Source: Planctomycetota bacterium
Lineage (GTDB): Bacteria > Planctomycetota > UBA1135 > UBA2386
Direction: 5' to 3'
Length of the DNA: 34,647 nt
Assembly: GCA_020425925.1 (NCBI GenBank)
Contig: JAGQRB010000100.1
Span: 1-34,647, forward strand
Positions within the stretch are counted from its first letter, which is position 1. Each line of letters starts with the position of its first letter. The position numbers were made by a program, and so were the translations under genes. The notes under the pieces were generated by a model. The model was given only the letters and a program-made list of their open reading frames with translations. It was not told the DNA's origin and made no database searches. Shown here piece by piece: positions 7,852-15,671 of the stretch.

Positions 7852-8772
7852 TCAGCGGCGAACCCAAGGGCCCCCAGGCTCCCAGCCGCCTCCGAACGTC
7901 CCGCTCTCGACGAGCCCCGCCAGCACTGGTAGCAGGAACGCTCCAATCCTGTCGACGGCATCTTCGAGTTTCGCCGGTGCGTCGGTTGCCCGGATCTTGC
8001 GCAGGAACGCGGCCCACTGGACCTGCTTGTCCGGCTGCTCGGCGAACTCTCCCGTGAGGCCTACGGGGCGTGCCTGCAGTGGCGTCTCGCGGCGCTCGAA
8101 GGTGGCGCGGATGGCATCGGCCAGCTTGCCGCCGTCGAAGGCGAAGTGGCTCGCGAGCAGCAGGACGTCGAAGTAGTCCTTCATCCGGCTGTTGAGGCGG
8201 CCGTGCTGGAACATCGCATTCAGCTTCTCTGCGATCGCGGTCTCACGGCTGTAGCCGCGGAGCCGGGGTGCTGGGAAGTCGAGCAGCGTGGGCAGTTCGA
8301 CGTCGGGGTCGGCGTCGACGACCGCATCGCCGAAGCCGACGTCGACCTGCATCGGGATGCGAGCCGTACCGAGCGTGGCGCGGAACGTGATGCGAACGCC
8401 GACGTACTCCGCCTCGATCGTGATCTCCTCGCCGACAACCGACTCCGGCTCGAACGCGAGGCCGTCGGCGGGGTCGATCGTGACCCCGCACAGCTCACGG
8501 ACGACGGCTTCGAGTTCCTCGGTGCGATTGCGCCCGCTGCCGAGCAGGTCGATGTCCATCGTCGGGCGCGTGGTCGGGGCGCGCCAGACGGTGAGCATCA
8601 GCGCGCCCTTGAGTACGAACCTGTCCCGGTGACGCGAGATCGCGAGGCGGTGCAAGAATCGTTCGATGGCGAAGTACTGCAGCAGTTCCTGATGCGGACG
8701 GTTCTGCGCCTTCGCCAGGTTGCCGAGCCGCTGGCGCACCGAGGCCGCGATGTCGCGGATCGGGCGGGTCAC
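7852..8772 (-). CDS. abiEii: AbiEii/AbiGii family toxin (nucleotidyltransferase)
   Basis: The toxin of a type IV abortive-infection toxin-antitoxin pair, 306 residues. The nucleotidyltransferase core is visible: FVLKGALML followed by PTMDIDLLG, the G-x(n)-DxD signature of DNA polymerase beta-like folds. MQVDVGFGD may supply the third acidic strand. The later motif RMKDYFDVLLL (the family's R-KD-yDl block) follows AEKLNAMFQ. In characterised members (AbiEii, the related MenT toxins) the enzyme transfers nucleotides to RNA, for some onto tRNA ends, and stops growth. That activity is inferred here. It starts at GTG 8770-8772, which shares four bases (GTGA) with the antitoxin stop, a classic translational-coupling overlap. 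It lies in the accessory block next to tRNA-fMet. Confidence 0.93.
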   Translation of the reverse strand: MTRPIRDIAASVRQRLGNLAKAQNRPHQELLQYFAIERFLHRLAISRHRDRFVLKGALMLTVWRAPTTRPTMDIDLLGSGRNRTEELEAVVRELCGVTIDPADGLAFEPESVVGEEITIEAEYVGVRITFRATLGTARIPMQVDVGFGDAVVDADPDVELPTLLDFPAPRLRGYSRETAIAEKLNAMFQHGRLNSRMKDYFDVLLLASHFAFDGGKLADAIRATFERRETPLQARPVGLTGEFAEQPDKQVQWAAFLRKIRATDAPAKLEDAVDRIGAFLLPVLAGLVESGTFGGGWEPGGPWVRR

Positions 8773-9383
8773 AGGATCGCTTCCAGGTAGGGGCGAAGGA
8801 CGCGCTCGACGCGACAGATGCGCGCGAAAGAGAGGAGCTCCTCGACGTCGAAACCGCGGCGTTTGCGCAGGGCCTTGAGTGCCTTCAGGGCCGTCTCGAG
8901 CCCGATCTGATTGCGGAACTTGAAGCAGTCGGCGACGGTCTTGGCGGGTGAGTAGACCCTGAGATCCACGCCGTCTACCCGGCGGATCTCGATGCCGGCT
9001 TGGTAACAGGCTGGGCTCAGGCGGACGACGCGGAGCGGTGGATGATCCAGCCGTGGCTGCTCGGTCTTGCGGGGCAGCGCGATGTGGACGTCGTGCGGGA
9101 TCTCGTCGGTCAGCTCGTGAAGCGCGAGAGCCGAGGTCAGGCAGATCACGGCCTTTGGCAGTCTGGTCGCGACGATCAGCAGGTCCGGCAGTGTCGGTGC
9201 CGGAAGATCGGCGAGTCGGAAGACGCCGCGACTCACCTGCTCGATCGCCCCGGTGTCGCGGAGGTGGTAGAGGGTGCGCGGCTGGATCCCGCTGCGGATC
9301 GCTTCGCTAGTGCGGATGGTGCCGCCGTTCCTGCGGATCGTGCCCAGGGCGCGTCCTTCGGGCGTTCCAGATGGCGACGGCAT
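8769..9383 (-). CDS. abiEi: AbiEi family antitoxin / transcriptional repressor
   Basis: A 204-residue antitoxin for the downstream AbiEii toxin. The N-terminal ~55 residues form a winged helix-turn-helix (GGTIRTSEAIRSGI, then LYHLRDTGAIEQVSRGVFRL) as in the AbiEi_4 family. The C-terminal part (VYSPAKTVADCFKFRNQIG, then ALKALKALRKRRGFD) matches the AbiEi C-terminal antitoxin region. In this type IV system the antitoxin does not bind the toxin but counters its effect and represses the operon by binding inverted repeats in its promoter. A matching promoter with inverted repeats is seen at 9394-9436. The ATG (9381-9383) lies about 10 bases past the -10 box with no ribosome-binding site, so the message may be leaderless or nearly so. 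Confidence 0.93.
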   Translation of the reverse strand: MPSPSGTPEGRALGTIRRNGGTIRTSEAIRSGIQPRTLYHLRDTGAIEQVSRGVFRLADLPAPTLPDLLIVATRLPKAVICLTSALALHELTDEIPHDVHIALPRKTEQPRLDHPPLRVVRLSPACYQAGIEIRRVDGVDLRVYSPAKTVADCFKFRNQIGLETALKALKALRKRRGFDVEELLSFARICRVERVLRPYLEAIL

Positions 9384-9393
9384 CGTGAATAGA

Positions 9394-9436
9394 ATTACTG
9401 ACAGAAACGTAGAACTGTCAAGAACTCTGTTCTACG
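9394..9436 (-). promoter_or_regulatory. abiE promoter with overlapping operator repeats
   Basis: On the minus strand a perfect -35 TTGACA (9416-9421) stands 16 bases from AGTAAT (9394-9399), a plausible -10. Three nested inverted repeats cover it: TGACAG/CTGTCA (9399-9404 and 9415-9420), which spans the spacer; CGTAGAAC/GTTCTACG (9408-9415 and 9429-9436); and AGAAC-TCT-GTTCT (9421-9433). This arrangement fits an operator for autorepression by AbiEi. The region is much richer in A and T than its surroundings. Confidence 0.7.
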
Positions 9437-9459
9437 CCCTGCTGGTTGCGGGCGGTCGT

Positions 9460-9505
9460 GTTACGAAACGTCGGACTCTTCGTGGGCCGGTCGACGTTTC
9501 GTAAC
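9460..9505. repeat. Perfect 14-bp inverted repeat upstream of abiE
   Basis: GTTACGAAACGTCG (9460-9473) pairs exactly with 9492-9505 across an 18-base loop. It lies about 25 bases beyond the abiE operator. It may be a transcription barrier, an element end, or a second protein-binding site. It is distinct in sequence from the 7762 hairpin. Confidence 0.7.
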
Positions 9506-9519
9506 GCCTGCATCGCTCG

Positions 9520-9613
9520 TCCGGACCGCTCCCCCGATCCGAACTGTCTTCGTCACGTACTCTGTGACGACCAGCGTCCCGACCGCTCTACCACTTGTCA
9601 CGAAGCGAACGCC
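9520..9613 (+). repeat. Degenerate dispersed repeat, copy A
   Basis: This stretch matches 21351-21437. Both begin with a CCG(G)ACCGCTC-CCCGATCCGA block, continue through a variable middle, and end in TCACGAAG-GAACGCC. The similarity is imperfect with small gaps, so the copies are old. No protein reading is supported. It probably derives from a lost mobile element. Confidence 0.55.
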
Positions 9614-9772
9614 CTGGGCCGATGGCTTCGGGGCGTCTTGCTGTACTGCGTGCGCACGAGGGTGGGGTGTGCGGATCCAGCGGCCTTCGGGAGAGCCAGT
9701 CTGCCGGGCTCGCGCACGGTGCGTCGGCGGCACCAGGCGCGGAGGGAGGTGAAGAACCACTGCCGTCTCGGC

Positions 9773-9943
9773 TCGCGTGGTGGCTCGGTCGAGTAGGCGA
9801 CCGGCGTCGATCGACGTCGGCATCTTCTCGAGTACTGCGAACCCGATCACGCGGTGCGAGACCTGGTCGACGACGACGGTCATCCACCAGGAGAACGGGC
9901 ATCGCTGGAGCCTGGACAATGGGACCGTAGGGACGACCGCGCG
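9773..9943 (-). pseudogene. Relic of a DDE integrase-core transposase
   Basis: About 55 residues read on the minus strand look like the first catalytic strand region of an integrase-core transposase: CPFSWWMTVVVDQVSHRV, then IGFAVLEKMPTS. This corresponds to the family pattern W-VVVD-fSrrv-GFAVf--qPTS. The residues on either side in the same open frame do not look like a transposase, and no second Asp or catalytic Glu region follows. This is therefore a decayed fragment, not the same gene as the intact transposase at 6594-7676, whose corresponding region reads quite differently. Confidence 0.65.
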
Positions 9944-10117
9944 GTCGCACACGCAGCTCCGGTCGCTGACTGCCACACCCTGCCGGTGAACTGACATGGA
10001 CGTCCGCCCCGGTCACTTCGTCGCTGGGCCTGACGACGGGTTTTCGCGTGCGCGAACTCGACGCTGCCGTCCAGCTCGTGCCGGCATGCAGCCGGCTCAA
10101 CAGACGAAGTGAACAAG
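9944..10117. other. Gene-poor leader before the Kelch gene
   Basis: Continues the 9384-10117 gap. The only structure seen is a small hairpin with GCCGGC arms (10080-10085 and 10091-10096) 21 bases before the Kelch start. No further gene is supported. Confidence 0.4.
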
Positions 10118-12334
10118 ATGATGAAACGAGCTAGGTACTGCTGGTCGCTCCCCGTTGCGACCCTTCTCGGTGTGTCGGTCACGGCGCAGACGGACTGGAT
10201 CGAACTGGACGATCGCCTCGGGTCGGCGATGGCAACCGACATGATGCGCGGCGAGGCGGTGGCGTTCGGCGGCCGCGCCCGGAGCGGTGCGGTGCTGGGC
10301 GACACCTGGATCTGTTCGGGAACCGCAGCTTGGCGGCCGTCACTGAGCGGCGGGCCGGCCCCCCGTTCGGATCACGTGATGGCCGCCGCCGCGAACGGCG
10401 TGTACCTGCACGGCGGCAGGAGCGCGCTCGGTGGCCTGCTCGGGGACACGTGGTTCTGGGACGGGTCGACTTGGCTGGTTGTGCCGGGGCCGGGTCCGAG
10501 TCCGCGCCACGGAGCGGCGATGGCCGGCGATCCGTCGACGGGCAGCGTCGTCCTGTACGGCGGCAGCAACGGGCTTTCGCTCTCAGACACGTGGCTGCTT
10601 CAGAACGGCGTCTGGCAGCAGCTCCAGCTCGCGACCACACCCGGCATGCGGTCGGGTCACGTGCTGGCGCGTACCGAGACGGCGGATCGGTTCCTGCTCT
10701 TCGGCGGGGAAGACCATGCCGGCGTCCTCCTCCAGGACACTTGGCGGTTCGACGTCGGGCAACCCGTGCAGCAGTCGACCTGGTCGCTCTACTTCTTGGC
10801 GCCGGCATTCAGGCCGGCGGCACGCGTGGAGGCCGTGGCTGCCTTCGATGCCGCGAGTCAGGCTGTCACCCTCCACGGCGGTTTCGATGGTGCGGGGGCT
10901 CCGATCGGCGACGTCTGGCGATGGGACGCGTCGCTCAGCGCCTGGCAGCAGTGTCCCGGCGCTGCGACCGGCCGCGGAGATCATGCGATGGCCGGCCTGC
11001 CGCAATCGCCGGCTGGTGACCTCGTGGTCCTTGGCGGCGACGACGCGGGGGCGCAACCGCCGCCGAGTGTTCTGCTGAGCAACTGCGCCCAGCTGCCCGC
11101 GGCACCCGTGCCGGCGGATCGAGAGGCGCCCGCGATGGCGTTCGACGCGGCGCGCGGGGTCACGGTGATGTTCGGCGGCTGGATCGCGGGGAGCGGCCCG
11201 ACGGACGAGCTCTGGGAGCTGCGCGGCAACTCCTGGAGCCAGATTCTCCCGGGTCCGACCTGGCCTGGTCCGCGCTTCGCGGCGCACATGTGCTACGACC
11301 CCGTCCGCCAGCGCGTCGTCATGGTCGGTGGTTACCTCGGCAGCGGCTGCCCGACGTTGAAGGACACGTGGGAGTGGGACGGCACGGCATGGAGTCAGAA
11401 GCCGGACATTCCGATCCCCTTGGGCACCGCGTACGCCCAGATGGTGTTTTGCGAACACACCGGCGAGTGCGTGCTGCCTCTGCCCGACTCGAACTGCGGC
11501 GGCCGCGGAACCTGGCGCTATGACGGCCAGGGGTGGCATTCGGCGCCGATGCCGCTGGCCGACCGCATTGGTTTCGGCGTGGCCTACGATCGCCGGCGCG
11601 AGCGTCTCGTGCTATTCGGCGGGTCGGATCTCAACTCCACATACGGCGACACCTGGGAGTGGGACGGGGCCACGTGGGTCCAGCGCATGCCGCCGCTAGC
11701 ACCGTCCCCGCGTCGTTTCGTCAAGATGGCGTACGACCGGCTGCGGGGTCGGGTCGTGATGTTCGGGGGCGAGGACGGCTCGGGGGTTCGGAGCGACGTC
11801 TGGGAGTGGGACGGCGCGACGTGGCATCCCAGATCCACCATGCGCACGCCGCCGACAGTGAGCCGTTACGATCTCTCGTACGATCCCGGTGACGGCACGA
11901 CGATCCTGTTCGGGCACGGCAACGGATCGGCGGTCTGGCGCTACGGGCCGCGGCTGCTCGGGACCGCCGAGCGGCAGGGCCTGGGCTGCAACGGTGGCGC
12001 CGGTGTGCTGCGGCTCGTCGCCGAACCGCTGCCGCACGTCGGTGGCGAGATCGGCTTCCGGATCGAGAACGCAACGACGAGCGCGGCCGAGTTCGTGGCC
12101 GTGGGGAGCCCGGTGCAACTGCCGGTCGGCCCGCTCGGGCCCGGCTGCGATCAGCTCGTGACGCCCAACATCGTCTTCTACTTCCAGGCGCTGACGCTGA
12201 CGGTCAACCTCCCGAACCTGCCGGCGTTCGTCGGCACGACGATCCACGCGCAGGGAATCACGCTCGACATCAGCGTGACGTCTGCGCCCGTGTCGACGTC
12301 GGATCGGCTCGCCCTCACGATCGGGGGTGTCTGA
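10118..12334 (+). CDS. Secreted Kelch/galactose-oxidase-type propeller protein
   Basis: About 738 residues. The start is set at ATG 10118 because the GTG at 10109 has no better support; both keep the Sec signal peptide (CWSLPVATLLGVSVTAQ). The body consists of about ten Kelch-like blades of 50-60 residues. They recur as R-H-MAYD----VV-FGG followed by DTWEWDG-TW, seen for example as VVMFGGEDGSGVRSDVWEWDG. The C-terminal ~110 residues, from GLGCNGGAG, form a separate module ending FVGTTIHAQGITLD...LALTIGGV. Related modules end the proteins at 21603-23921 and 25793-26641. The protein is probably periplasmic or at the cell surface and binds a ligand or polymer; no catalytic residues of galactose oxidase are evident. 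It converges on the sigma factor at 12346 with an 11-base gap. Confidence 0.9.
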   Translation: MMKRARYCWSLPVATLLGVSVTAQTDWIELDDRLGSAMATDMMRGEAVAFGGRARSGAVLGDTWICSGTAAWRPSLSGGPAPRSDHVMAAAANGVYLHGGRSALGGLLGDTWFWDGSTWLVVPGPGPSPRHGAAMAGDPSTGSVVLYGGSNGLSLSDTWLLQNGVWQQLQLATTPGMRSGHVLARTETADRFLLFGGEDHAGVLLQDTWRFDVGQPVQQSTWSLYFLAPAFRPAARVEAVAAFDAASQAVTLHGGFDGAGAPIGDVWRWDASLSAWQQCPGAATGRGDHAMAGLPQSPAGDLVVLGGDDAGAQPPPSVLLSNCAQLPAAPVPADREAPAMAFDAARGVTVMFGGWIAGSGPTDELWELRGNSWSQILPGPTWPGPRFAAHMCYDPVRQRVVMVGGYLGSGCPTLKDTWEWDGTAWSQKPDIPIPLGTAYAQMVFCEHTGECVLPLPDSNCGGRGTWRYDGQGWHSAPMPLADRIGFGVAYDRRRERLVLFGGSDLNSTYGDTWEWDGATWVQRMPPLAPSPRRFVKMAYDRLRGRVVMFGGEDGSGVRSDVWEWDGATWHPRSTMRTPPTVSRYDLSYDPGDGTTILFGHGNGSAVWRYGPRLLGTAERQGLGCNGGAGVLRLVAEPLPHVGGEIGFRIENATTSAAEFVAVGSPVQLPVGPLGPGCDQLVTPNIVFYFQALTLTVNLPNLPAFVGTTIHAQGITLDISVTSAPVSTSDRLALTIGGV

Positions 12335-12345
12335 CGGAGCGACGC

Positions 12346-12960
12346 TCAGGAGCGACCGCTGTTTCCGGTGTTATCCAACAGCAGCGTCGAGAGGCGCGAC
12401 GTGGCGCGGGCCAGTAGCGCTCGCGCCGCACCCGTGCTGGGCAGCTCGAGCTGCCGCGCGATCGCGTCGTACTCGAGGTTGCCCTTGCGCCGCAGGACGA
12501 TCACGTCGCGTTCGTTCGCGGGCAGCCGGTCGATGGCCGCCATGAGCCGCGCCTCGGTCTCGTGGGCCACGGCTTCCTGCGACGGGCTGGGGTCCTGCTT
12601 CGCGAGCGGCGGCTCGTTGCCGTGGTGCGAGATCCGGGTTTCTCGTTCGATGTCGTTCTTCTCCGTCCTGGCCTTGTCGTACGAGTCGCGGAGGGTGTTG
12701 CGCATCGTGACCGCGAGATACGCTGAAACTTCGGCCGGCGTCTCGGCCCGCATCCGGCTCGCTGCGCGCAGGACGCGGGCGAGCGTCTCTTGGGTCAGGT
12801 CCTCGGAGTCCATGACGCGGCGCAGCAGGTTGTTCGGACCGAGCATGGCGTGGGCCATCCGCCGCGCGAGCGGCAGGTGGCCTGTGAGGATCTCGATCGC
12901 TCGCGTCGTATCGCCGGCGGCGGTAGCGCGGCGGATCTCTTCGGATGAGTCTGGAGGCAT
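12346..12960 (-). CDS. RNA polymerase ECF-type sigma factor (sigma 1)
   Basis: A 204-residue sigma-70 family factor with only regions 2 and 4. Region 2 includes MDSEDLTQETLARVLRAASRM, the core-binding and -10 recognition helices, and VTMRNTLRDSYDKAR. Region 4 is LPANERDVIVLRRKGNLEY followed by the helix-turn-helix DAIARQLELPSTGAARALL for -35 recognition. The first ~45 residues are an extension common in planctomycete ECF factors. It is transcribed divergently from the kinase at 13051, with 90 bases between them. In this phylum ECF factors next to Ser/Thr kinases are thought to be controlled by phosphorylation instead of a classical anti-sigma factor; no anti-sigma gene is visible here. Confidence 0.92.
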   Translation of the reverse strand: MPPDSSEEIRRATAAGDTTRAIEILTGHLPLARRMAHAMLGPNNLLRRVMDSEDLTQETLARVLRAASRMRAETPAEVSAYLAVTMRNTLRDSYDKARTEKNDIERETRISHHGNEPPLAKQDPSPSQEAVAHETEARLMAAIDRLPANERDVIVLRRKGNLEYDAIARQLELPSTGAARALLARATSRLSTLLLDNTGNSGRS

Positions 12961-12974
12961 CGCTGGCTTGTTCT

Positions 12975-12987
12975 CGGGAACGGTAGC
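12975..12987 (+). promoter_or_regulatory. ECF -35-like motif upstream of kinase 1
   Basis: CGGGAACGGTAGC lies in the sigma 1/kinase 1 divergent gap, 63 bases before the kinase ATG. The same 13 bases occur at 26671-26683 upstream of sigma 2, and CGGGAACGG recurs at 30363. GGAAC is a common ECF -35 core. A conserved -10 at fixed spacing could not be defined. Confidence 0.4.
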
Positions 12988-13050
12988 GCGCCGAAGTAGC
13001 TTGCCGTCGGTAGCAACGCCACTGCGAACCCAATCCTACGTCTTCCACCC

Positions 13051-15582
13051 ATGAACGACGACATCGACATGCCGGCGTCGGGCCCCGTCCAGGAGATCCT
13101 GGAGCGCTATCTGCTGGACCGCGCCAACGGCGTCGCGGCTCCGGTCGGACAGCTGCTAGCCGAACACCCCGAGCACGCCGAGGACGTGCGTCGCCATCTG
13201 GAGGTCCTGCAGCGTGCCGGCCTGCTCGCGTCGCTCGACGATCGCGGCGGGGTCGTGGAGCTGCCCGAGGTGTTCGACGACTTCGACGCCGTGCGCCGCA
13301 TCGGCGCCGGTGGCATGGGCGCGGTCTACGAGGCGCATCAGATCACGCTGGATCGAACGGTCGCGCTCAAGCTGCTGCACGTCGGAGATCTTGCGGATCC
13401 GATCCGTCGCGAGCGTTTCGACCGCGAGATCGAGATCCTGGCCCGGGTTCAGCATCGCAACGTCGTCGCCGTGCACGGTCGCGGCTTCTATCGGCAGATC
13501 CCGTTCCTCGTCATGCAGCGGGTCCGTGGCCAGCCGCTCAGCGAGTGGATCTCGGAGTCGGAGATGCCGGCGCGTGAGCGCGTACGCCGCATCACCGAGA
13601 TCGGCGCCGTGCTCGCGCGCGCCTTGCAGCGGGTGCACGACTACGGCGTCTTGCACCGTGACGTGAAGCCGAGCAATGTCCTGCTCGACGACGATCAGGA
13701 GCCGGTGTTGATCGACTTCGGCCTCGCGCACGACGCCGTGCGCGAAGGGCTGACCGGAACGGGCGACCGTCTCGGCACTCCCGGTTACCGGCCACCCGAA
13801 CAGGCCCGCGGCGAGCGCGTCGATGGCCGGGCCGACGTGTTCGGCCTCGGTGCCACGTTGCACAAGCTGCTGTGCGGTCGGCTGCCGGCGAGCGCAGAGG
13901 GCGGGGTCGGACAAGGCGTAACGGCCCGACGCCTCAACCGCGCGGTGTCGCGGGAACTCGACGAGGTGCTGCGCTGCGCAACTGCCGCCGTGCCGGAGCA
14001 GCGCTACGCGGACTGCGTCGCGATGGCCGACGATCTGCAGAGTGTGCTCGACGGACGACCGGTGCGCGCCTCGCGCTACGGCCTCGGCCGTCTGCTGTTG
14101 CAGTGGGTGCGGCGGGAGCCGTACCGGGCGGCGCTCGCGGGCGCGGTCGTTGCGTTGCTCGCGCTCACCGCGTTCACGACGAGTATCTACGTGCGTTCGG
14201 TGCTCAGGGAGCAGGCGGAGCGCAGGCAGGCCCTGCTGGAACTGCTCGAGGATACGCAGATTCGATGGGACTCGCAGATCGCTGGCGGCAGTCCGGAAGC
14301 CGCTGTCGATCCCCGTCAGGAAGCGGCCATCGACGAACTGCGGCGCGAGCTGCCGGATCACCCGGGCGTGGCGTTGTTGTCGCTGTCCCCCGTTCTCGCC
14401 CCCGACGCCAGCGCTCTGCTGTCGAGGCGTTCGCGGTCGATCGGGCCAGAAGCCCGCGAACTGGCGCAGACTGCCTATCGGCGAGTCCAAGCGACGCTGT
14501 GCAACGAGCCCGTCGGAGAACTGCTCGATGCAGTGCTGTTGGCGGGTGTCGCGCCCGCGGACAGCCACCGAACCGTGTCGGCGCGGCTCGGGCGGGCCAG
14601 CGCCGAGGAGCAGGTCCGGTACGCGCGCGCGCTGGTGGCGCTGGATCGCGACGCGGCGCTCGGCGTGATCGAGGAGATCGTCGACGCGCATCCGGATAAC
14701 ATCATGGCGCTGCGCTTGTTCGCCAACTTGACGCGGTGTCGGACCTCGCTGGCAGCGCTCGGCGCCGCGGAGGCCGTCTATCGCGCGCGCCCTGATCTCG
14801 TCGGATCCCGGCGCACGCTGGCCATTCATCGGATTCGCATGGCAAGAGAACTGAAGGTCGCCGACCGCCGGAGCGTCGACCAGGCCATCGAGTGGCTTCG
14901 CGAGGACCACCTGCGAGCGCCCGACGATCCTACGGCGGCGTTCTACCTGGCCCTCGGGCTGGCCGAGGCGGGCGGCCCCGATGGCTGGCAGCGCGAATGC
15001 GAGCGGCTGTACCGAATCGGGTTACGCCAGCACGGTGTCGTGGCGAGATTCAATCTCGCCAACCTGCTCTTCAACCATCGCAAGGAGGTGCTCGAGGTCG
15101 ATCGTGAAGAGGTCCTGCGCTTCTTCAGGTCCGCAGCGGACGACTATGGTTACATCGCGGACATGTGGTGGAGCATGGCGATCCTCCACCAGGAGCTAGG
15201 CGATCCGGCTGCCGGCGTCGAAGTGCTGCGCAAGGGTATCGAGCAGGCCGCCGACACCAGCAACCTGGAGATCGCGCTGCTCGAGAGTTTGATCGGCGAC
15301 GGCTTTCCGCGCGACGACGCCGAGACGCGCGCGCTCGTCCCGCGCGCTCTCGAGCTACTGCAGGCGGACCTCGCGAGACCGCACGCCGACCGGTCGCCCG
15401 ACTCCTATGCCGCGTGGGTCGTCGAAGTCGTGGCTGAGGCCGTGAGCGCGATCGGCGATCCGGCGCTCACGGCCGTGGTCGTCGCCCGGTGTCACGAGCT
15501 GTGGCAAGCGACATCCGAGTGGCCCGAGAACATGAAGGTGCTTGCCGGGATCTCGAGCGGGATCCGCGATACCGACCGATAG
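13051..15582 (+). CDS. Membrane-anchored Ser/Thr protein kinase with helical sensor region (kinase 1)
   Basis: An 843-residue PknB-type kinase. Residues ~80-340 hold a complete catalytic domain: GAGGMGAVYEAH glycine loop, VALKLL with Lys at ~107, HRDVKPSN at ~202, DFG at ~222, and GTPGYRPPEQ activation segment, so it should be active. A single transmembrane helix follows at ~361-384 (AVVALLALTAFTTSIYV). About 460 residues after it are all-helical and TPR-like (FYLALGLAEAG, ARFNLANLLFNHRKE, WSMAILHQELGDPAAGVEVL). The topology predicts a cytoplasmic kinase with a periplasmic helical sensor. The ATG at 13051 directly follows the divergent gap shared with sigma 1. It probably controls that factor or a partner; this is inference from adjacency. 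Confidence 0.93.
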   Translation: MNDDIDMPASGPVQEILERYLLDRANGVAAPVGQLLAEHPEHAEDVRRHLEVLQRAGLLASLDDRGGVVELPEVFDDFDAVRRIGAGGMGAVYEAHQITLDRTVALKLLHVGDLADPIRRERFDREIEILARVQHRNVVAVHGRGFYRQIPFLVMQRVRGQPLSEWISESEMPARERVRRITEIGAVLARALQRVHDYGVLHRDVKPSNVLLDDDQEPVLIDFGLAHDAVREGLTGTGDRLGTPGYRPPEQARGERVDGRADVFGLGATLHKLLCGRLPASAEGGVGQGVTARRLNRAVSRELDEVLRCATAAVPEQRYADCVAMADDLQSVLDGRPVRASRYGLGRLLLQWVRREPYRAALAGAVVALLALTAFTTSIYVRSVLREQAERRQALLELLEDTQIRWDSQIAGGSPEAAVDPRQEAAIDELRRELPDHPGVALLSLSPVLAPDASALLSRRSRSIGPEARELAQTAYRRVQATLCNEPVGELLDAVLLAGVAPADSHRTVSARLGRASAEEQVRYARALVALDRDAALGVIEEIVDAHPDNIMALRLFANLTRCRTSLAALGAAEAVYRARPDLVGSRRTLAIHRIRMARELKVADRRSVDQAIEWLREDHLRAPDDPTAAFYLALGLAEAGGPDGWQRECERLYRIGLRQHGVVARFNLANLLFNHRKEVLEVDREEVLRFFRSAADDYGYIADMWWSMAILHQELGDPAAGVEVLRKGIEQAADTSNLEIALLESLIGDGFPRDDAETRALVPRALELLQADLARPHADRSPDSYAAWVVEVVAEAVSAIGDPALTAVVVARCHELWQATSEWPENMKVLAGISSGIRDTDR

Positions 15583-15671
15583 CAGTCGCCAACCGCGCGG
15601 CGACCCGAAGCGACACCGTCCCGCCGACCGCGTCATCTAACGATCTCCCCCTTCGTGTACGCTCTTGCTCC

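Noticed and set aside
6326..10117. Integrase attachment-site duplication of the tRNA-fMet 3' end
   Set aside because: I looked for a second copy of the T-arm/acceptor sequence and found none, so no att site is claimed.
13156..14910. Minus-strand 584-codon frame opposite kinase 1
   Set aside because: Shadow of the kinase; no start signal or domain, and the + strand has full kinase motifs.
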